Shown here piece by piece: positions 1 through 12,239 of a DNA stretch of 64,000 nucleotides. The DNA lies in assembly GCF_000247695.1 (NCBI RefSeq), contig NW_004624801.1:1402875-1466874 (forward strand). The letters are read 5' to 3'. The notes under the pieces are model-generated. The model was not told the DNA's origin, did not search any database, and worked only from the letters and a program-made list of their open reading frames with translations. Both the position numbers and the translations under genes were made by a program. This stretch comes from Heterocephalus glaber. Taxonomy: Eukaryota > Chordata > Mammalia > Rodentia > Bathyergidae. The number at the start of each line of letters is the position of its first letter. The stretch's first letter is position 1.

Positions 1-1994
1 TACATATGCAAAGTTATTATTGTGTTTTCCTTCATTTCCTTTTGACTCAGTTCATTAGTAAGCTGATCGATCATTTGCTTTGGTATAGTCAACTTTGTAT
101 TTTACTTAGCATAAAACTTGGAGGAGTTTAAATATAAATTTCAGGGGACCTAGAAGTTTGGGATCATAGAGAAAATGTGCCAGTATCTTGGTTCAGAGAG
201 AGTGACCATAAGTCTTTTCCAGGAATAAAATTATTTAAAAATTGCATTTCAGACAGGTAAATATATAAAATAAAGCAAAAACAAATACAAGGTAATATAA
301 GTTTCAATTCCTTATTTTTTAAAAAACCCTCTTTTATTTCCTTCTCAATTTAAAATTTTTGCTTCTCAATTTGAGAATGAAATTTAAAATACATACCCCA
401 CTTTCCTGATAATAACCCACACTGTCTAAGCATCACATCACTTATGGTGTTTCTTGGGCGAACACAACCAAGTCATACCTCCTAGCAGCTGATACTGGAC
501 CATGCAACTTAGGCAGAACAGAGAGACACCGCTTTCAAGACTACTGCAGGATGATCCTTCATACTCTCTAGCTAGTTAAAGATAGAGAAAAAAATAAACC
601 CTGAAGTTCATAGTGGAGATCACTGTGTTCTGATGGAGGGAGTCTTGATCTCTGATTTCTACCTAGAGAAGAGCTATCTAGGAGGACCACTTCATCAAAA
701 TCATCCATGCTAGGTGCTACATGCATGACAAATCATCTTTCACTAGGTTGCATCACTAGGATTTGTAGCACAGGGTACCACACTGTATGCCCTGTCTGGT
801 ACAACAATCCCCAAGAAACAGCTGCACATTCCCAACCTCTGTGAAGGAGCCTTGCATCTGTAGGAAGATGAAGACACCCTCGAGGCATGCTTTGCCTGTT
901 CATCTGGCTCAATCATAGCCTACTCATGTCTGATGGCTACATAACTTTCATTTTCATAAGCATGCCAAGACTATGCTTCCTTTTCAGTATTGCCCAGGGA
1001 AAACATAGTACTAATAACACACACTGACATTTGAAATACAGGAAACATATTCACTAATCTATTTAGTGAGGAAGGGAATGACAAACCCACAAATGTTCAG
1101 AAAAGATATTTTCTTGTTCCTTCTGTAAAACATCCTTTCAACAATTCTTTAAAAGGACTGATGGGCAATGTAAGTCAAATCCTTGGCCTATGTTTTAAAG
1201 AATAAGGGGATAGAAAAGTGCAGTGATAAAACAAATTCCCTCCTGGACACTATAAATGGCAAAGAGAAAGCTGAGAGCCTTAAAGAATTCATCACTACAC
1301 TATGCTGTATTTGGAGATACAATATTTGTTACTATGAGCATGGTTTGTCCAGTTAAAGTTCTACCAGCAGTACAGAAAAAAATATGATATCTGATGATCT
1401 GGAGAGTCAGAGGAAGTTGATAACATTCTTCTTTGTTTTCATAACCATTTAAGGCACTGCAGGAAAGGGAAGCTGCTATTGAAGAACTGTTCGTTTGATT
1501 CAGTGTACAAGTATATTACAGCACATTGGTTTTTTTTCTAGAAGTTGCCTCTTCAGTTTGTTTGTACTTTTAATTCACTTACAATGAATACTTGCTTGTT
1601 GGAAATATTAAAGTTATATTCATATGGTAGAACTTTCTATGAACATTAAAATGTTTTTGAAGAAAATTTAATAACTAAGGAACACTTTTGAAATAAAGAT
1701 ACAAAATATTAGGAGTCTAATTCTGCTCAGGATTATAAATGACTTTAATTTCTCCTGTATCATTTTCAATAACTTCAAATTTTATCTTCTAAAATTTGAT
1801 ATTGTATCATTCTAAAAAATTGATATTTTTACTTGTGGAAATAATTCAAATAATCTAATCTTCACTCAAGATAAATTTAAGGCAATCTATAATGTGAATA
1901 TATATTATATAGTGCATTTAAAAGAGATATGAACAATCAAAGAAATAGAATTCTATTGCTATACATTTTTCTATAGCTATACATTTTAGGTGTG
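1..1994. other. AT-rich unique sequence, no gene recognised
   Basis: I see no coding frame, RNA gene or clear repeat here. The stretch around 420-1000 is less AT-rich than its surroundings and has no long frame on either strand. It could be an old repeat or a decayed gene copy that I do not recognise. Confidence 0.5.
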
Positions 1995-2200
1995 CTTTTT
2001 CAGTATTGTGCATATATTTACTTATTTAATCCTTGTAACATCCAAGAAAGTAGGAAACATGTTATTTTCTTTCTTAGAAAAGAAAATTGAGGCAGAGAGG
2101 GTTTGAATCACTTGTCTAAGTTCTCTTAGCTAGTTAGTGCAGAAGATGGGGTTTGAACCCATGTGGTCTGATTCCACAAGCCAAAATTTTAGGCACTATA
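1995..2200 (-). repeat. MIR SINE
   Basis: Read on the minus strand, this matches the tRNA-related head and core of MIR: a box reading like 'gggttcaaaccc' near 2150, then the splice-like core and a 'cctctctgcctcaattttc' run near 2090. It is strongly diverged, as expected of a mammal-wide SINE. Confidence 0.75.
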
Positions 2201-2525
2201 CTCAAGAATGGATTTAAGAAATAAAAATAGAGTTTGCCCTTGGCTTGCTCTTCCACAGAACAGCTGAAATAATAAGTTCTATATATTTATCTTTCTATTA
2301 TGGAAGCTTTTATGTGAGTAAATAGATGCTTTCCTGGCCCTCAGTTTTAAGAGGAGTTATCGTTGAAGTGAATGAGGGCAAGAATTTCAATTGTATTATT
2401 ACTGAATGTATACAAGCAAAATCCAATCTGGGAAAGGGAGCAATGAATCAATACTTAAACCCAGAAGATCTGGGTTTGTAGACATTTTTATCTTTTCATG
2501 GGCAAAGATGGATAAAAACTTGTTT

Positions 2526-2611
2526 CCTTATAACAGTGGCGGCTAAATCTATGGCACACTGCTGCTTGTATCACTGAAAGCTCTAAAAGGTTCGCTACCA
2601 CTGCCTTATAC
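2526..2611. mobile_element. Miniature hAT-type DNA transposon (70 bp) with 8-bp TSD
   Basis: The element spans 2534-2603. It opens with CAGTGGCGGC and closes with the inverse, GCTACCACTG, so it has imperfect terminal inverted repeats. It is flanked by 8-bp duplications, CCTTATAA (2526-2533) and CCTTATAC (2604-2611), which match at 7 of 8 bases. An 8-bp duplication with CAGTGG termini is typical of hAT/Charlie elements. Only terminal sequence remains, so it is non-autonomous. Confidence 0.75.
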
Positions 2612-3537
2612 AAACAAGAGCTATTGTGATGGAGCCCCCTTTTCAACTTCTTCTCTTTCTGATCAAAAATTACTGCAAAGGTCAGAGTGGGACAGAGAGG
2701 CAGAGTTAAACCAAGCCTCTTCAGCAAGATCATTTATTCCAAAGGGACCTCATTAATCTAATAATGTTGCACATTAAATCGATTTGCACCCAGAAAATGA
2801 AAGCCACACAGGGTGATATATAGTCAATGGAAACTCCCCAAATGATCCCCAAACCCAGTCAATGTTTCAATCTCTTACTACTTCTTTTATTTTACACAGA
2901 AAATTAAATTAATTTTAGCTGTTGAGTTCTATTTGTGTTGAGAATGTCCATTAAAATCTGGCTGTAATGTTTATGAATACCAAAACAAGGCCACCAGGGC
3001 ACATATTAACTCAACGCAAGTCTCTCTTACAGATCTGCCAAGCAGTTCCTCAGACATGAGTAATACAAATAATAATGATTCACAGCCTCAAATTGAGAGA
3101 ATAGATAAAACAAAAGAGAATGTAATTGCTGTAAAAATATCATAATGAAGTTCCTTTAGGTGCTTTAGAACAACTTTTCAAACCACTGTTTTGACCCCTG
3201 GTTAGAGGATGGAAAATAAGTTAAATATGTTCATCAGATTTTGTTTTAAAACCTTCAGAAAGATATTTTAAAGGAAAAACTCAAATATTTAATAGAGGGT
3301 ATGTTAAGGTCTAAACTGTGAACACGTTAATTATAGAATCTCTTCACCATGAAATGCCTTTTTTGTGCCAAATGTTTCACTAATTTCCTAGTTCTTTTTA
3401 AGTATATATAAAAGTTTGCTTACAAATCAAGCTGAAATAAAAGGAGTAGAAAGAGGCAGAATGATTTACTATTAGATTGTTAGTGACTAATGTTGAAGAG
3501 AGGTGAATAAGGATAAAACACTTTAAAAAATAAACCA
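2612..3537. other. Unique sequence, nothing recognised
   Basis: AT-rich sequence with no frame above background and no repeat that I can name. Confidence 0.45.
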
Positions 3538-3630
3538 TCTCAGTTTGAGCCTAGTCTGGGTAACTTAGCACCTTAGCAAGACCCTGTCTCAAAAAACAAA
3601 ACAAAAAAACCCCCCAAAAACCCCAAAACC
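3538..3630 (+). repeat. B1/Alu-related SINE 3' part with A-rich tail
   Basis: A 7SL-derived right end is visible ('gagcctagtctgggtaac' followed by 'agaccctgtctcaaaa'), followed by an A/C-rich tail. The doubled 'cttagca' spacing resembles the B1 half of B1-dID composites. The left half is missing. Confidence 0.7.
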
Positions 3631-3841
3631 CTCATAAATAGTAATGTGAGCTAATGGAGAAACAGCATTTAATTTGAAAAAGAAAGTGAATTTTCAATGC
3701 TATTTTCCAGTAATACATGCCTGTCTATAATTCACTCACTAGTTAAAGTTGAAACTGAGGAACATTCTTGATGTGTGAAAATACAAATACGTATACACAG
3801 ACAAACTAATTCAAAAAATTGGTTTTAAAAATTTAAAACAT

Positions 3842-3936
3842 TGGGCCCAGGATTTAACTCAGTGGTGCCACTGCTTGCCTTAAAAGCGCAAGATCCTGAG
3901 TTCCATCCTGAGTACCAAAAAAACAAACAAACAAAC
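3842..3936 (+). repeat. ID-type SINE, tRNA-Ala-derived
   Basis: It carries an A-box-like 'ttaactcagtgg' and a B-box-like 'gagttccatcc', followed by an A-rich tail ending in (CAAA)n. It is diverged from the younger copies at 56987 and 60900, and I could not see a clear target duplication. Confidence 0.85.
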
Positions 3937-4240
3937 TGATTACTCCCTCCATGGAAAATAAGTAAAAAATACTGCATAAAATAAATTTTAAAGATTAAAA
4001 TATTAAGCACAGATATTCACGTTCAGCTTTGTCTGTGAGGCGATCGTTGTTTAATTTTTCTTGGAATAAACTGAAAAATACAGTATTGGCAAGCTGAGGG
4101 AATGAGCTTCAGTTTTATTTTGCAGCATTCTTCATGGGCAGGGCTCTTCAGTTGAGTTTAATTTAGTAGCATTTTCTGTGTCATTAGACTGGTTTCATGG
4201 GGGTGAGGGGTATCGGTGCAATAGCATGCTGTTCTTCAAG

Positions 4241-4241
<1 letters not shown>

Positions 4242-4287
<46 letters not shown>
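4242..4287. repeat. (GT)23 microsatellite
   Basis: Uninterrupted alternating GT over about 46 bp. This is a Z-DNA-prone tract and likely polymorphic. Confidence 0.97.
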
Positions 4288-4288
<1 letters not shown>

Positions 4289-5199
4289 ATGGGCACATAT
4301 ATGGTGACTTTTACCCGAGAATTACTGAGCTGAAGGTCTTTCTGCAGTGAAAATGGTATGGTTTTCTTCTAGTCAGCTTTCCAAGGAGTGGCTCTGTCAT
4401 CTGCGCCCAGAGTGTAGGTGTCCCGCATCAACTGTGCAGGGCAGACCCGACTGGATCCCTTTCTCACACTGCCTCCAGCGTGGCAAAATGCCAGCCACTC
4501 TCAGCAATCACATGCACTGGCAGCTTTTAGTTTTCTCTATCATTTACCTCCAAAGGGCTTTTGAAGTGCTCCTCTTCTGGCTTCACTCACTTTGCAATTC
4601 TCCAGAATGTCTTTGCATGATAATTGGACTATAAAAGAATGTCAGATTTGAAAATCAAAATCTTGGAACCAAAGTCATAAATGCAAACACGACAGAGAGC
4701 CAGACAGGAGGGTATTTTTTCCCAGTATCTTTTTTCCCACCAATGGTCATCCTTTCTTAAAACAGAAGTATAAAACTTGACGATTGTAACAGAATGCAGC
4801 ATTCGAAAGTTCCCTTATCCTTTGCTGGGAGAAGAGCTAAGAAATGCATTATTGTGCTCAAGTAACTTGAATTTGAACCTGACTGACTTTCATGTTTTGT
4901 AGGTTCATGGCGGGTCCTTGTATGTGAAAAATAACAATTTTTTCTTCATCCTGAATAAATTACTTCAGGGAGAAAAAAATCATTGGAGAAAAAGACGTCA
5001 GTTTAGAAGAGATGGCAAAATTTTACCCAGAGTGAAATATTATAATCTCTATTTTCAGAGAAGAGTGTGGCAAGTCTATGGCCATTTGAGGTGAGTGGAC
5101 TGCAGCCTTACCCGCCTATAGGAACGTGAATTCCATGCTCTGTGAGGTCTTTTATGGCCATGTGAGTCTGGGAAATGTTGTGCTTAATTCTCTGCTATC
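4288..5199. other. Unique sequence with one 95-codon chance frame
   Basis: A plus-strand frame at 4347-4634 encodes 95 residues with no recognisable domain. Its composition (many Cys, Trp, Leu and His) does not suggest a family. No splice context, poly-A signal pairing or homologue is evident, so I do not call it a gene. Confidence 0.4.
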
Positions 5200-5590
5200 A
5201 CCTCACACACAGAACTAAATGTCTTCTCTGGCTGGATTCCCTCTTTCTGTCAATGGTGCCACCATTCCTCCAGGACCCAGGCTTGAGATTTGGGAATTAG
5301 TTTTTATTCTTCTGGCTTTCCACCCCTGAACCCTGTCACTTACCAAATCTACTCCATTGTTTTATATCTTTTCCCCATCCAAGCATATACTGCTTGTCTT
5401 GTTGCAAGAACCTAATTCAAGTACCTATGATTTCATGCTTGCATGAAGTTCCCCTGTAATGGGACTCTTACTCTGTCCAAGTGGTCCCATGTACCACCAC
5501 CAGATTAATCTTCTTTAAACATCACTTTGATGTTGTCATTCATCTTCAGTGTCTCTCCTTTGCATTTATCTGTGTGGCCCAAGCTGCTGA
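5200..5590 (+). repeat. L2-like LINE fragment
   Basis: The pyrimidine-rich text, with 'accagattaatcttcttt' followed by 'catcactttgatgttgtcat', follows the order of the L2 3' region that encodes the RT C-terminus. It is heavily diverged and the boundaries are approximate. Confidence 0.5.
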
Positions 5591-5853
5591 TACGTTCAAC
5601 CACAAAAGGGTCATGGGACTAAATATTGTTGGGAATAACTGCCTGCTATAACTTCTTTAGGAGACTCACAATGCTCTTTAGCATAGCAATGGTTTGAGGA
5701 TTTTCCCAACAGAAAAATCTGTTCCTTTTATTGAACACTCCTATTTCTCAAATTAGTTGAACGTGGAAATATGTTTTTTATGCAAAACCATTAACATCTC
5801 TCAAATTGATTATTTCAAATTATATACTTTGGGAAATGTATTTCTTTGTAATC

Positions 5854-6377
5854 CTATCTGGTCTTTTTAAAAAATTATTTTATTGGTACATTTTAGGTAT
5901 TCAATACATTTACATTTATCACTGGGTGCTTGTACCTGTACATGATGTATCCTGGTTCTTTTTTTTTCCCTATTTCTTGTGCGCCCTTCACCCCCTCCAC
6001 CCTTCCCTATTTACATAGATTTTCTTTCCATTTTTTTCTTTTCTCATAATTTTTATTTTCCTTTCTTTCCTTCCCCCTTCCCCTCCGACCACCCCGACAC
6101 CTTTGGACTTTTTCCTATTTCAAATTATCAATTATTCATTTTAATCATTTTAATCCTTATTTACATTTTCAGTTTCTCACACTAGAGAAACTATTCAGTA
6201 TTTACACATGTGTGTCCTATTTATTTCACTTAAGAATATGGCCTCAATATCCATCCATTTAGCTATAAATGTCTCTAGTTTCTTATTCTTTATGGCTGAG
6301 TAGTACCCCATCAACTGGAAACTGGATAAAGAAGTTGTGGTTTTTTTATAAAATGGAGTACTACTCTATCTGGTCTT
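5854..6377 (-). mobile_element. 5'-inverted (twin-primed) L1 3' end with TSD
   Basis: From 5866 to about 6308 the minus strand reads as an L1 3' UTR, including the text matching 'aatggatggatattgaggcc'. From about 6309 to 6365 the plus strand reads as the same L1 ('catcaactggaaactggat' to 'ggagtactactct'). The two arms therefore face opposite ways and overlap slightly. A 12-bp duplication, CTATCTGGTCTT, flanks the whole (5854-5865 and 6366-6377). This is the signature of twin priming during L1 integration. Confidence 0.85.
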
Positions 6378-7749
6378 ATATGTTACTAGGACCCAGTGCA
6401 CATGAACAGCTCAGCAGGAAGACAGAGCCCTTGCCAATGAATTTTGTCTGACCACACTAATTCCCCTTCACTTCCATGGGTTAAATTTCTTAAGACCATT
6501 TTATCCTTCAAAAACTAATTCAGTGTCACCTCTTTCATAAAAGACTATGTATAATTCCAGCACCAAAAATTAAATGTCTCCCCTGATATGTACAGCAGAA
6601 TAATTATAACATGTGTAGAGTAATTCTAAATCCATTTTATCCAATTTGGAAAAGGCATATTGAACACTGGAGTTGCCAGGGTCAGATGGTAAGGAGATAA
6701 ATTGTAGGATGTCCTCCAATAAAGTGTCTCTGAGGTATTTGTCATTATGGAGCTGTTGTTATAATAGTGATATACAAAGTACTAGGAAAACCTAATTTGT
6801 TCTACTTGGGAATTACTTGGTAGCTCAGATAAAGCTACAGAAGATAGCTCTGAATTTAATGAAAGAATTAACAAATTATTACCATTAGACAACTAATGAT
6901 AGTTAAACTACATCTCTGTATCAAACTCAAAAGCTATATTCTCTGGCTATGCTTCGTGAGACAAAGGACCCTGCTCACTGTTAGAAACCAAGAGTTCCCC
7001 AACAACTTGAAAAATACTAAATAACTCCTCAGTTACTTATTCTTCATGCTGCATAAACCCAGTTCCTTTTATCTTTTCTCAAAGGTTTGATTTTCTCAGC
7101 CTTTAATCATCATTTCATTTCTCTGAACTCCCTCCAAAGACTCCATGCCCTGCTCTACTTGTCGATTCCACAACTGGTTACTATGCTGGATAAACAGCAG
7201 AGCCACACCATGGGCAGCCATACCAAGTGGGAGAGTCTCATTTAGCCAGGCACCCAGCTCACAAATCCTCATTCAGACACTCCCAACCCTGTAGAGCAAA
7301 ACTTGGCTGTGGATCAAAAGTGTTTTAATGGCCTGTTCATAGAGCATTACATGAGGGTGATGATTTTTTAAAAATTCTTCTGGGCATAATATTAAACTAC
7401 AGAAACTCCCAAATAAGTACACACACAAAGAACCAGATATATAAGGGATATTTATGATTTCCATTATTTATTTGTTTAAATGAATGTGATCTAGTAAAAA
7501 TATTTAAGATATATATGTATGCTTGTATGCTGCAGTAAATATATACTAAATATATGGGTATATAAAATGAAATAAGGGATGTAATAGTTATTTTTCAAAT
7601 GTTTGAAGGGTTATTTTTCTTTTTTCTTTTTTGCACCATGGTGCATTTCTTAATACTTACTACAGAAAGTAAAATGCATCCCTAATCATAGGTGAGCAAC
7701 CTGTGTCAAACAAACTTATATTATAAATCTGTAGCATAATTAGCAGAGG
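6378..7749. other. Unique AT-rich sequence
   Basis: No gene or named repeat. A perfect 12-bp palindrome, GCACCATGGTGC, lies near 7633. Confidence 0.45.
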
Positions 7750-8640
7750 AAAAAGGACATTTCACTGATAAAGGAATAAGAATTAGCCTAACAGCAAATT
7801 TTTTAAGAGGAACTATAGAAGCAAGAAATCAGAGGAATCTTCAGAGTGGAGTGGTAGAGAAAATCATCAGACACTGGGTACTAAGCTAATCCATCTTTAA
7901 AACAAGAACAAATGAGGACCAGGGATGTAGCTCAGTGGCACTGTACCTGCCTCACAAGCACAAGGTCCTGAGTTTGATCTCTGGTAACAAGAACAAATGA
8001 ATATCATTTTCAGACACAACAACAAATTTCCACTAACAGAATTAAAATACACTTCAAGAGAAGAAACGTATTTCTAGGAGAAAAACTCAAGATATAAAAG
8101 CAAATAGTTTAAAAAAGGGGAATATACATTCTTACACTAAGTGATCTTAACAAACAGGAATAGATAGCATGTAAATTGGAGAGTATAAAGTTCTCAGGAG
8201 GCTATTACATTACTTTGTAAAAAGAGATAAACTATCAAGATAAATCGAAGGTAATAATCATGAAAAGACTTAGAACATAGACACAAATACAACAGACTTT
8301 TAGAGAAGATACAGTAAACACCCTTCTATCAATAAGTTTGAGAATTAAATAGATAATTCTGTAGATGTTAGCACTTAAGGAGAATATCCTTAAAATGTCT
8401 AAGATGATACTTCTTAAAATACTTATTTTAAAACATTTTTACAAAAAAATACAATAGAAACAAGATTATTAAGAGTTTTCCCCAAACTTAAGGCACAAGA
8501 TGATTCTAATTTTACTTAAATCTTCTGGAGAATAAAGAACCTATATCTCAACTCATTAGATGAAGCCAGCGTAATCTTGGGAATAAAGCTATATAATAAG
8601 AGTAATATTAAAAGGGAAAAGTTAACTTATTTTTGAATTT
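7750..8640 (+). mobile_element. Old L1 fragment (ORF1 3' part and beyond), interrupted by a SINE
   Basis: At 7780-7900, text such as 'agcctaacagcaaattttt' and 'atagaagcaagaaatcagag' follows the L1 ORF1p segment that normally reads ITADFSSETMEAR. It continues after the ID SINE as 'ttttcagacacaacaacaaa' and 'ctaacagaatt'. The frame is broken throughout. The downstream A-rich part to about 8640 is probably the inter-ORF region, and its end is uncertain. Confidence 0.6.
7901..8000 (+). repeat. ID-type SINE with perfect 15-bp TSD
   Basis: The SINE body is 7916-7985, with A box 'gtagctcagtgg' and B box 'gagtttgatct'. The target duplication AACAAGAACAAATGA is identical at 7901-7915 and 7986-8000. 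The A-tail is almost absent. It sits inside an older L1 ORF1 remnant. The internal text 'cctcacaagcacaaggtcctg' groups it with the copy at 45611. Confidence 0.92.
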
Positions 8641-8894
8641 GGATGGAAAAATTCAAGGAAAACACCAGCAAACAGAAATCTCAGTGATACAAAATAGATT
8701 TCTCTATGATCAGATTAGATTGAATTCTGTAGTACTGTGTTTTTTCCATTGTAAAATCTATAGTGTACCTCACTCTACAGAGCACTATTAAAGGCATTTG
8801 GGACCCAGAGAGAATGAGGCAGCTGCTCAGATACTTGTATCCACCAAGTGGCTGAACTGGAATGCATTTGGAAAAAGACAACTAGTGGTAACTG

Positions 8895-8975
8895 TGTCCT
8901 ATGAGAAAGATATGAAAACTACATGAGATAAAAGATGTAAGGCACAGGGGCTGGCATTTGGAAAATGATTCGCTT
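8895..8975 (+). repeat. MIR 3' fragment
   Basis: 'acatgagataaaagatgtaa' followed by 'ggcacaggggctggca' matches the MIR tail, which in the consensus runs through 'tgtaaagcgcttagaacagtgcctggca'. It is short and diverged. Confidence 0.5.
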
Positions 8976-9439
8976 ATATTGGAGGGAAATTATGGGGTTT
9001 TTTTAACTGTGTGTTTCTTCCTATCCTCCCTTCTTTAGCCCATAGTTCATACAATCAAGAATATGGCAGGACAGAATATTAATGATGAGGTTAACTTAAA
9101 AAGTGTTCTACTGATCTACTAGTTGATGGACAATTTAGATGCTCTTTGTCTCTCCCTTACGGGGCTTCAAGAGGGGCAGAACAGAAAGAAAAAGTGAAAA
9201 TTGGGAAAATATTGTCAAGTGATGATGAACTTCAAGGATGTTTAATTGCGATGCCCAGAGCAATCCAAAGAGCCAAAGAGAAGGTCTTTCAAATTGAGCT
9301 GTAGATTAAACCCGAATGGCTCCAGATCACGGTAGTAGAATCAGAATGAGTTTGAATCCTAGTTTTAAATGTTTTCCCTATTTACTGCCTTATACATAAA
9401 TTGTAGAATCACTTTTCCCTGTCATTTCACATGTGTAAG
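8976..9439. other. Unique sequence
   Basis: Nothing recognised. Confidence 0.4.
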
Positions 9440-9765
9440 TATTTTCTCTAGACCGCTCTGCCAATTTCTGGAATCTCTCCATTCAGAGATGGAGTCATAA
9501 GCAGATGTGGCCAGTTGATACCAAGACAACTGCCCATGTGTGTTTTTTCCACTGTATCATAGGACGCCAGCGCACAGCCTAAGAAACAGTCGGGAAAGTG
9601 AGGGCTGTTTCTTGAAGAGCTGATTAAGCAAGACAAAGTCAATTAACATCTGATTACTCACAGGTCTCTGCAAGCAAATTGTTCCAATTACCCAAAACCA
9701 GTGAGCAAATTGTGAGGTAATTAAGAAGGGCAGTCATGACTCTGTCGACATGGTCTTGCCACTGT
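9440..9765. promoter_or_regulatory. Candidate conserved non-coding element, homeodomain-site rich
   Basis: This is a non-repeat block of balanced composition with closely packed motifs: E-boxes CAGATG and CAACTG (about 9500-9535), then CTGATTAAGC, CAATTAAC, CTGATTACTC, CAATTACCC and GGTAATTAAG between 9619 and 9725. The half-sequence 'agcaaattgt' occurs twice (about 9673 and 9703). Such clustering is typical of developmental enhancers, but conservation cannot be judged from one genome. Confidence 0.35.
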
Positions 9766-10984
9766 GCTGTTAGAAATTCTGTGGATAGACACGCTGAAGA
9801 GCAACTTTCGACATGAGAATTGGGCTGCAGGAGTGCCCTCTACTTAATAATAGCCTATATGTTAAAACAGAACTTCTCTCTACTTTATTTATTCTCAAGC
9901 ACATGTCAATCCCAATAGGTGTATCTAAATTTTACATTTCAACTGCTTTCCTTTAAATATAAAATAAATGCAACATCTTTACAAAGTGTGATAAGTATAT
10001 GTATATATACACCTACATTTATATATTGTCACAGCCAAAACATTTTACAACACTGTGAAATAAAAGATAAGACTCCGCTGTTACTGTTTACAGTCTATAA
10101 TAGGCAACATAAAAACAAAGTCCACATTAGTTATGTAGACAGCATACTTTTATAAACCCATTAAACTTTGTTTTCACAGGCTACTTAGTCATTTCAAAAT
10201 AAAGCCTAAACAAACTACCCACATATTTACTCTGTCACCAAGAATGAAGATTTGATCTCATTTATGTAGGTGGTCATTAATACAGAGCTGTCAAAATTAC
10301 TCTATCATGTTTATGGAAGAAGCTACCAAGAACCAAAATGGAATGGACCAGCATATAGATTGCAACAGACTTCTTTCTTAAACTGGACACATTTTTCAAT
10401 GCCATCATGAGTTCAGAAAGTAAGAAACCATTGCCTGATGACTTGGATTTGGAAAAATAATCTTTAATATACATATAAAATAACTTCTCACTAGGAAAGG
10501 GGAGGGAGTTACAACTTGTTTGTTTAATCTTCCATTTTTGCACTTGCAAGATCATGCAAAGGAAGCTCAACTCACAGCCATGGCTCTTCAAAGGACACAG
10601 AACACACTCAATTTACCAAGTTGCTGAGGAGTCAGAAGGGCAAAGCAAATAGAGGACATCTGCAAAACTAGAAGTTTGTTCAGGGTTGAGGAAAAGACCC
10701 AGCTGGATTCAAACGCTTGAAGGAATGACCTGTGATGATATTGACCTTATTCCATAGGTCTCTGAGGACCTACACAGACCTTATCTCACTTTAACCCATG
10801 ATAATGCATTACCTGATTACATTCTCTCATTTATGTTTTATACTTTAATTTATATACTGTGATTTTCTTCCACATATGATAATTGTTAAAGAATTAGTAG
10901 TCTTTCAATATGACTTTGCTTTTCATTAATGCTTTATTGTACAAATCAGTACTTATAGTATGTAATTTTAAAAAAATTGATTTG
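9766..10984. other. Unique AT-rich sequence
   Basis: A 104-codon minus frame at 10277-10591 has no recognisable domain and no supporting context. No named repeat was seen. Confidence 0.4.
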
Positions 10985-11570
10985 TTAAGTAAATATTTGC
11001 TAAGTGCCTACTGTACAGTAGATACTAAATGGGGGAAATATATTAATGAAACAAAATCAGAAAGCAAGGAAACAACAAATGTAAGCAAATTTAATAGGGG
11101 CTAGGAAATGATACATTCAATGGAAAAAACAGGAGGATACAGGCAGCTGGAGGCTAGAGAGAAAAGTTATACATTTACATAAGGCAGTCCAGGTAGACTT
11201 CCTTCAAGGGATGATGGGGGGAAAGGTAGGCAGGAGGTAGGCTAAGCAGGATAATATGTTCCAGGCAGAAGGAACAGTGACACAAATATTTGAGAGTGGA
11301 ACAAATATTTAAGAGAAACAACAGGAGGCCAATGTGGCCAAAGCAAAATGAAGCACTTGAATTTTACAGTGGAGATTTATGTCATTGAACTAGGACCGAT
11401 GCAGAAATTCATTTTCTAGGAAAGGGAATTATATCCATGCAAGAACTAGTATTTTGTGGATATTTGTCTAAATAAATATCCATTCATTCAACACATGTTG
11501 ACTGACTTCCTACTATGAGCTAGCACTTTGGGGCATGGGAGGCATTCGTGAAAACAATGAAGATGCATGT
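10985..11570 (-). repeat. L2-related fragments
   Basis: 'tgctaagtgcctactgtaca' at about 10998 and 'cattcattcaacacatgttg' with 'cctactatgagctagcactt' at about 11480-11530 match the reversed L2 3' end. The middle, with 'ttccaggcagaaggaacagt' and 'aggccaatgtggccaaagca', follows the known L2 interior. Strand and boundaries are approximate. Confidence 0.6.
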
Positions 11571-11715
11571 TTTCTTGTAAATTATCAGTGGTCAGGACTA
11601 AGCAAGGGATATCTCAATAATTTACAATAGGCTAACTTTCATACAAGAACGTTTGAATGTGTCGTTGTCTAGTCCCTATATAAACAAGAGGCAAAATCTC
11701 TGTATGTGTCTCAGG

Positions 11716-12052
11716 CAGAGGTTCCAACCTTCAGCCACAGGCCAATACTGGTTCATGGTCTGTTGGGAGCAAGGCTTCAGATCAGGAGAGCAGAAGATGA
11801 GCAATGGAAGTTTTGCCTGTATTACAGCCACTCCCCGCAGCTCTCATTACCACCTGAGCTCCCCCTGCTGTCAGATCGGCAGCAGCGTTAGATTTTCAGA
11901 GCCGTGACTCCTACCGCGAACTGCGCATGAGCGGGATCTAGGCCGCCTGCTTGTTTAAATCAGCCTGAAACAAACCAACAGGTCCTACCTCGTGGAAAAA
12001 CTGTCTCCCATGAAACCTGTCCTTGATGCCAAAAAGATTGTGGCCCCTTAGG
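11716..12052 (+). mobile_element. Non-autonomous hAT/MER-type DNA element with retained CpGs
   Basis: The block opens 'cagaggttccaacc', continues through 'attaccacctgagctccccc', 'gtcagatcggcagcagcgtt' and 'gaactgcgcatgagcgggat', and ends 'gtctcccatgaaacctgtcc', 'gatgccaaaaagattgtggc'. That order matches a common mammalian hAT-type MER element whose consensus begins near CAGGGGTCCCCAACC. Eight-base flanks do not match visibly. Overlapping 84- and 61-codon frames here are by-products of its GC-rich middle. Confidence 0.7.
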
Positions 12053-12239
12053 TAATTAACACTGAAATAGCCAGCTGACATATATAATAAAATGTACTTG
12101 TCAAAGTCAATGGACAACTAAATAATTAAATGTAAATAGGAAAATTCTCAATGCGGTCATAAGAAGACCATAATATCTCTATTATCCTAAATGATCTCTC
12201 AATAAAATAAAACCGAGAACCAAAAACAGCTTTTTTATA

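Noticed and set aside
4347..4634. 95-codon plus-strand frame
   Set aside because: No recognisable domain, no splice or promoter context, and composition compatible with chance.
10277..10591. 104-codon minus-strand frame
   Set aside because: No family signature in the translation.
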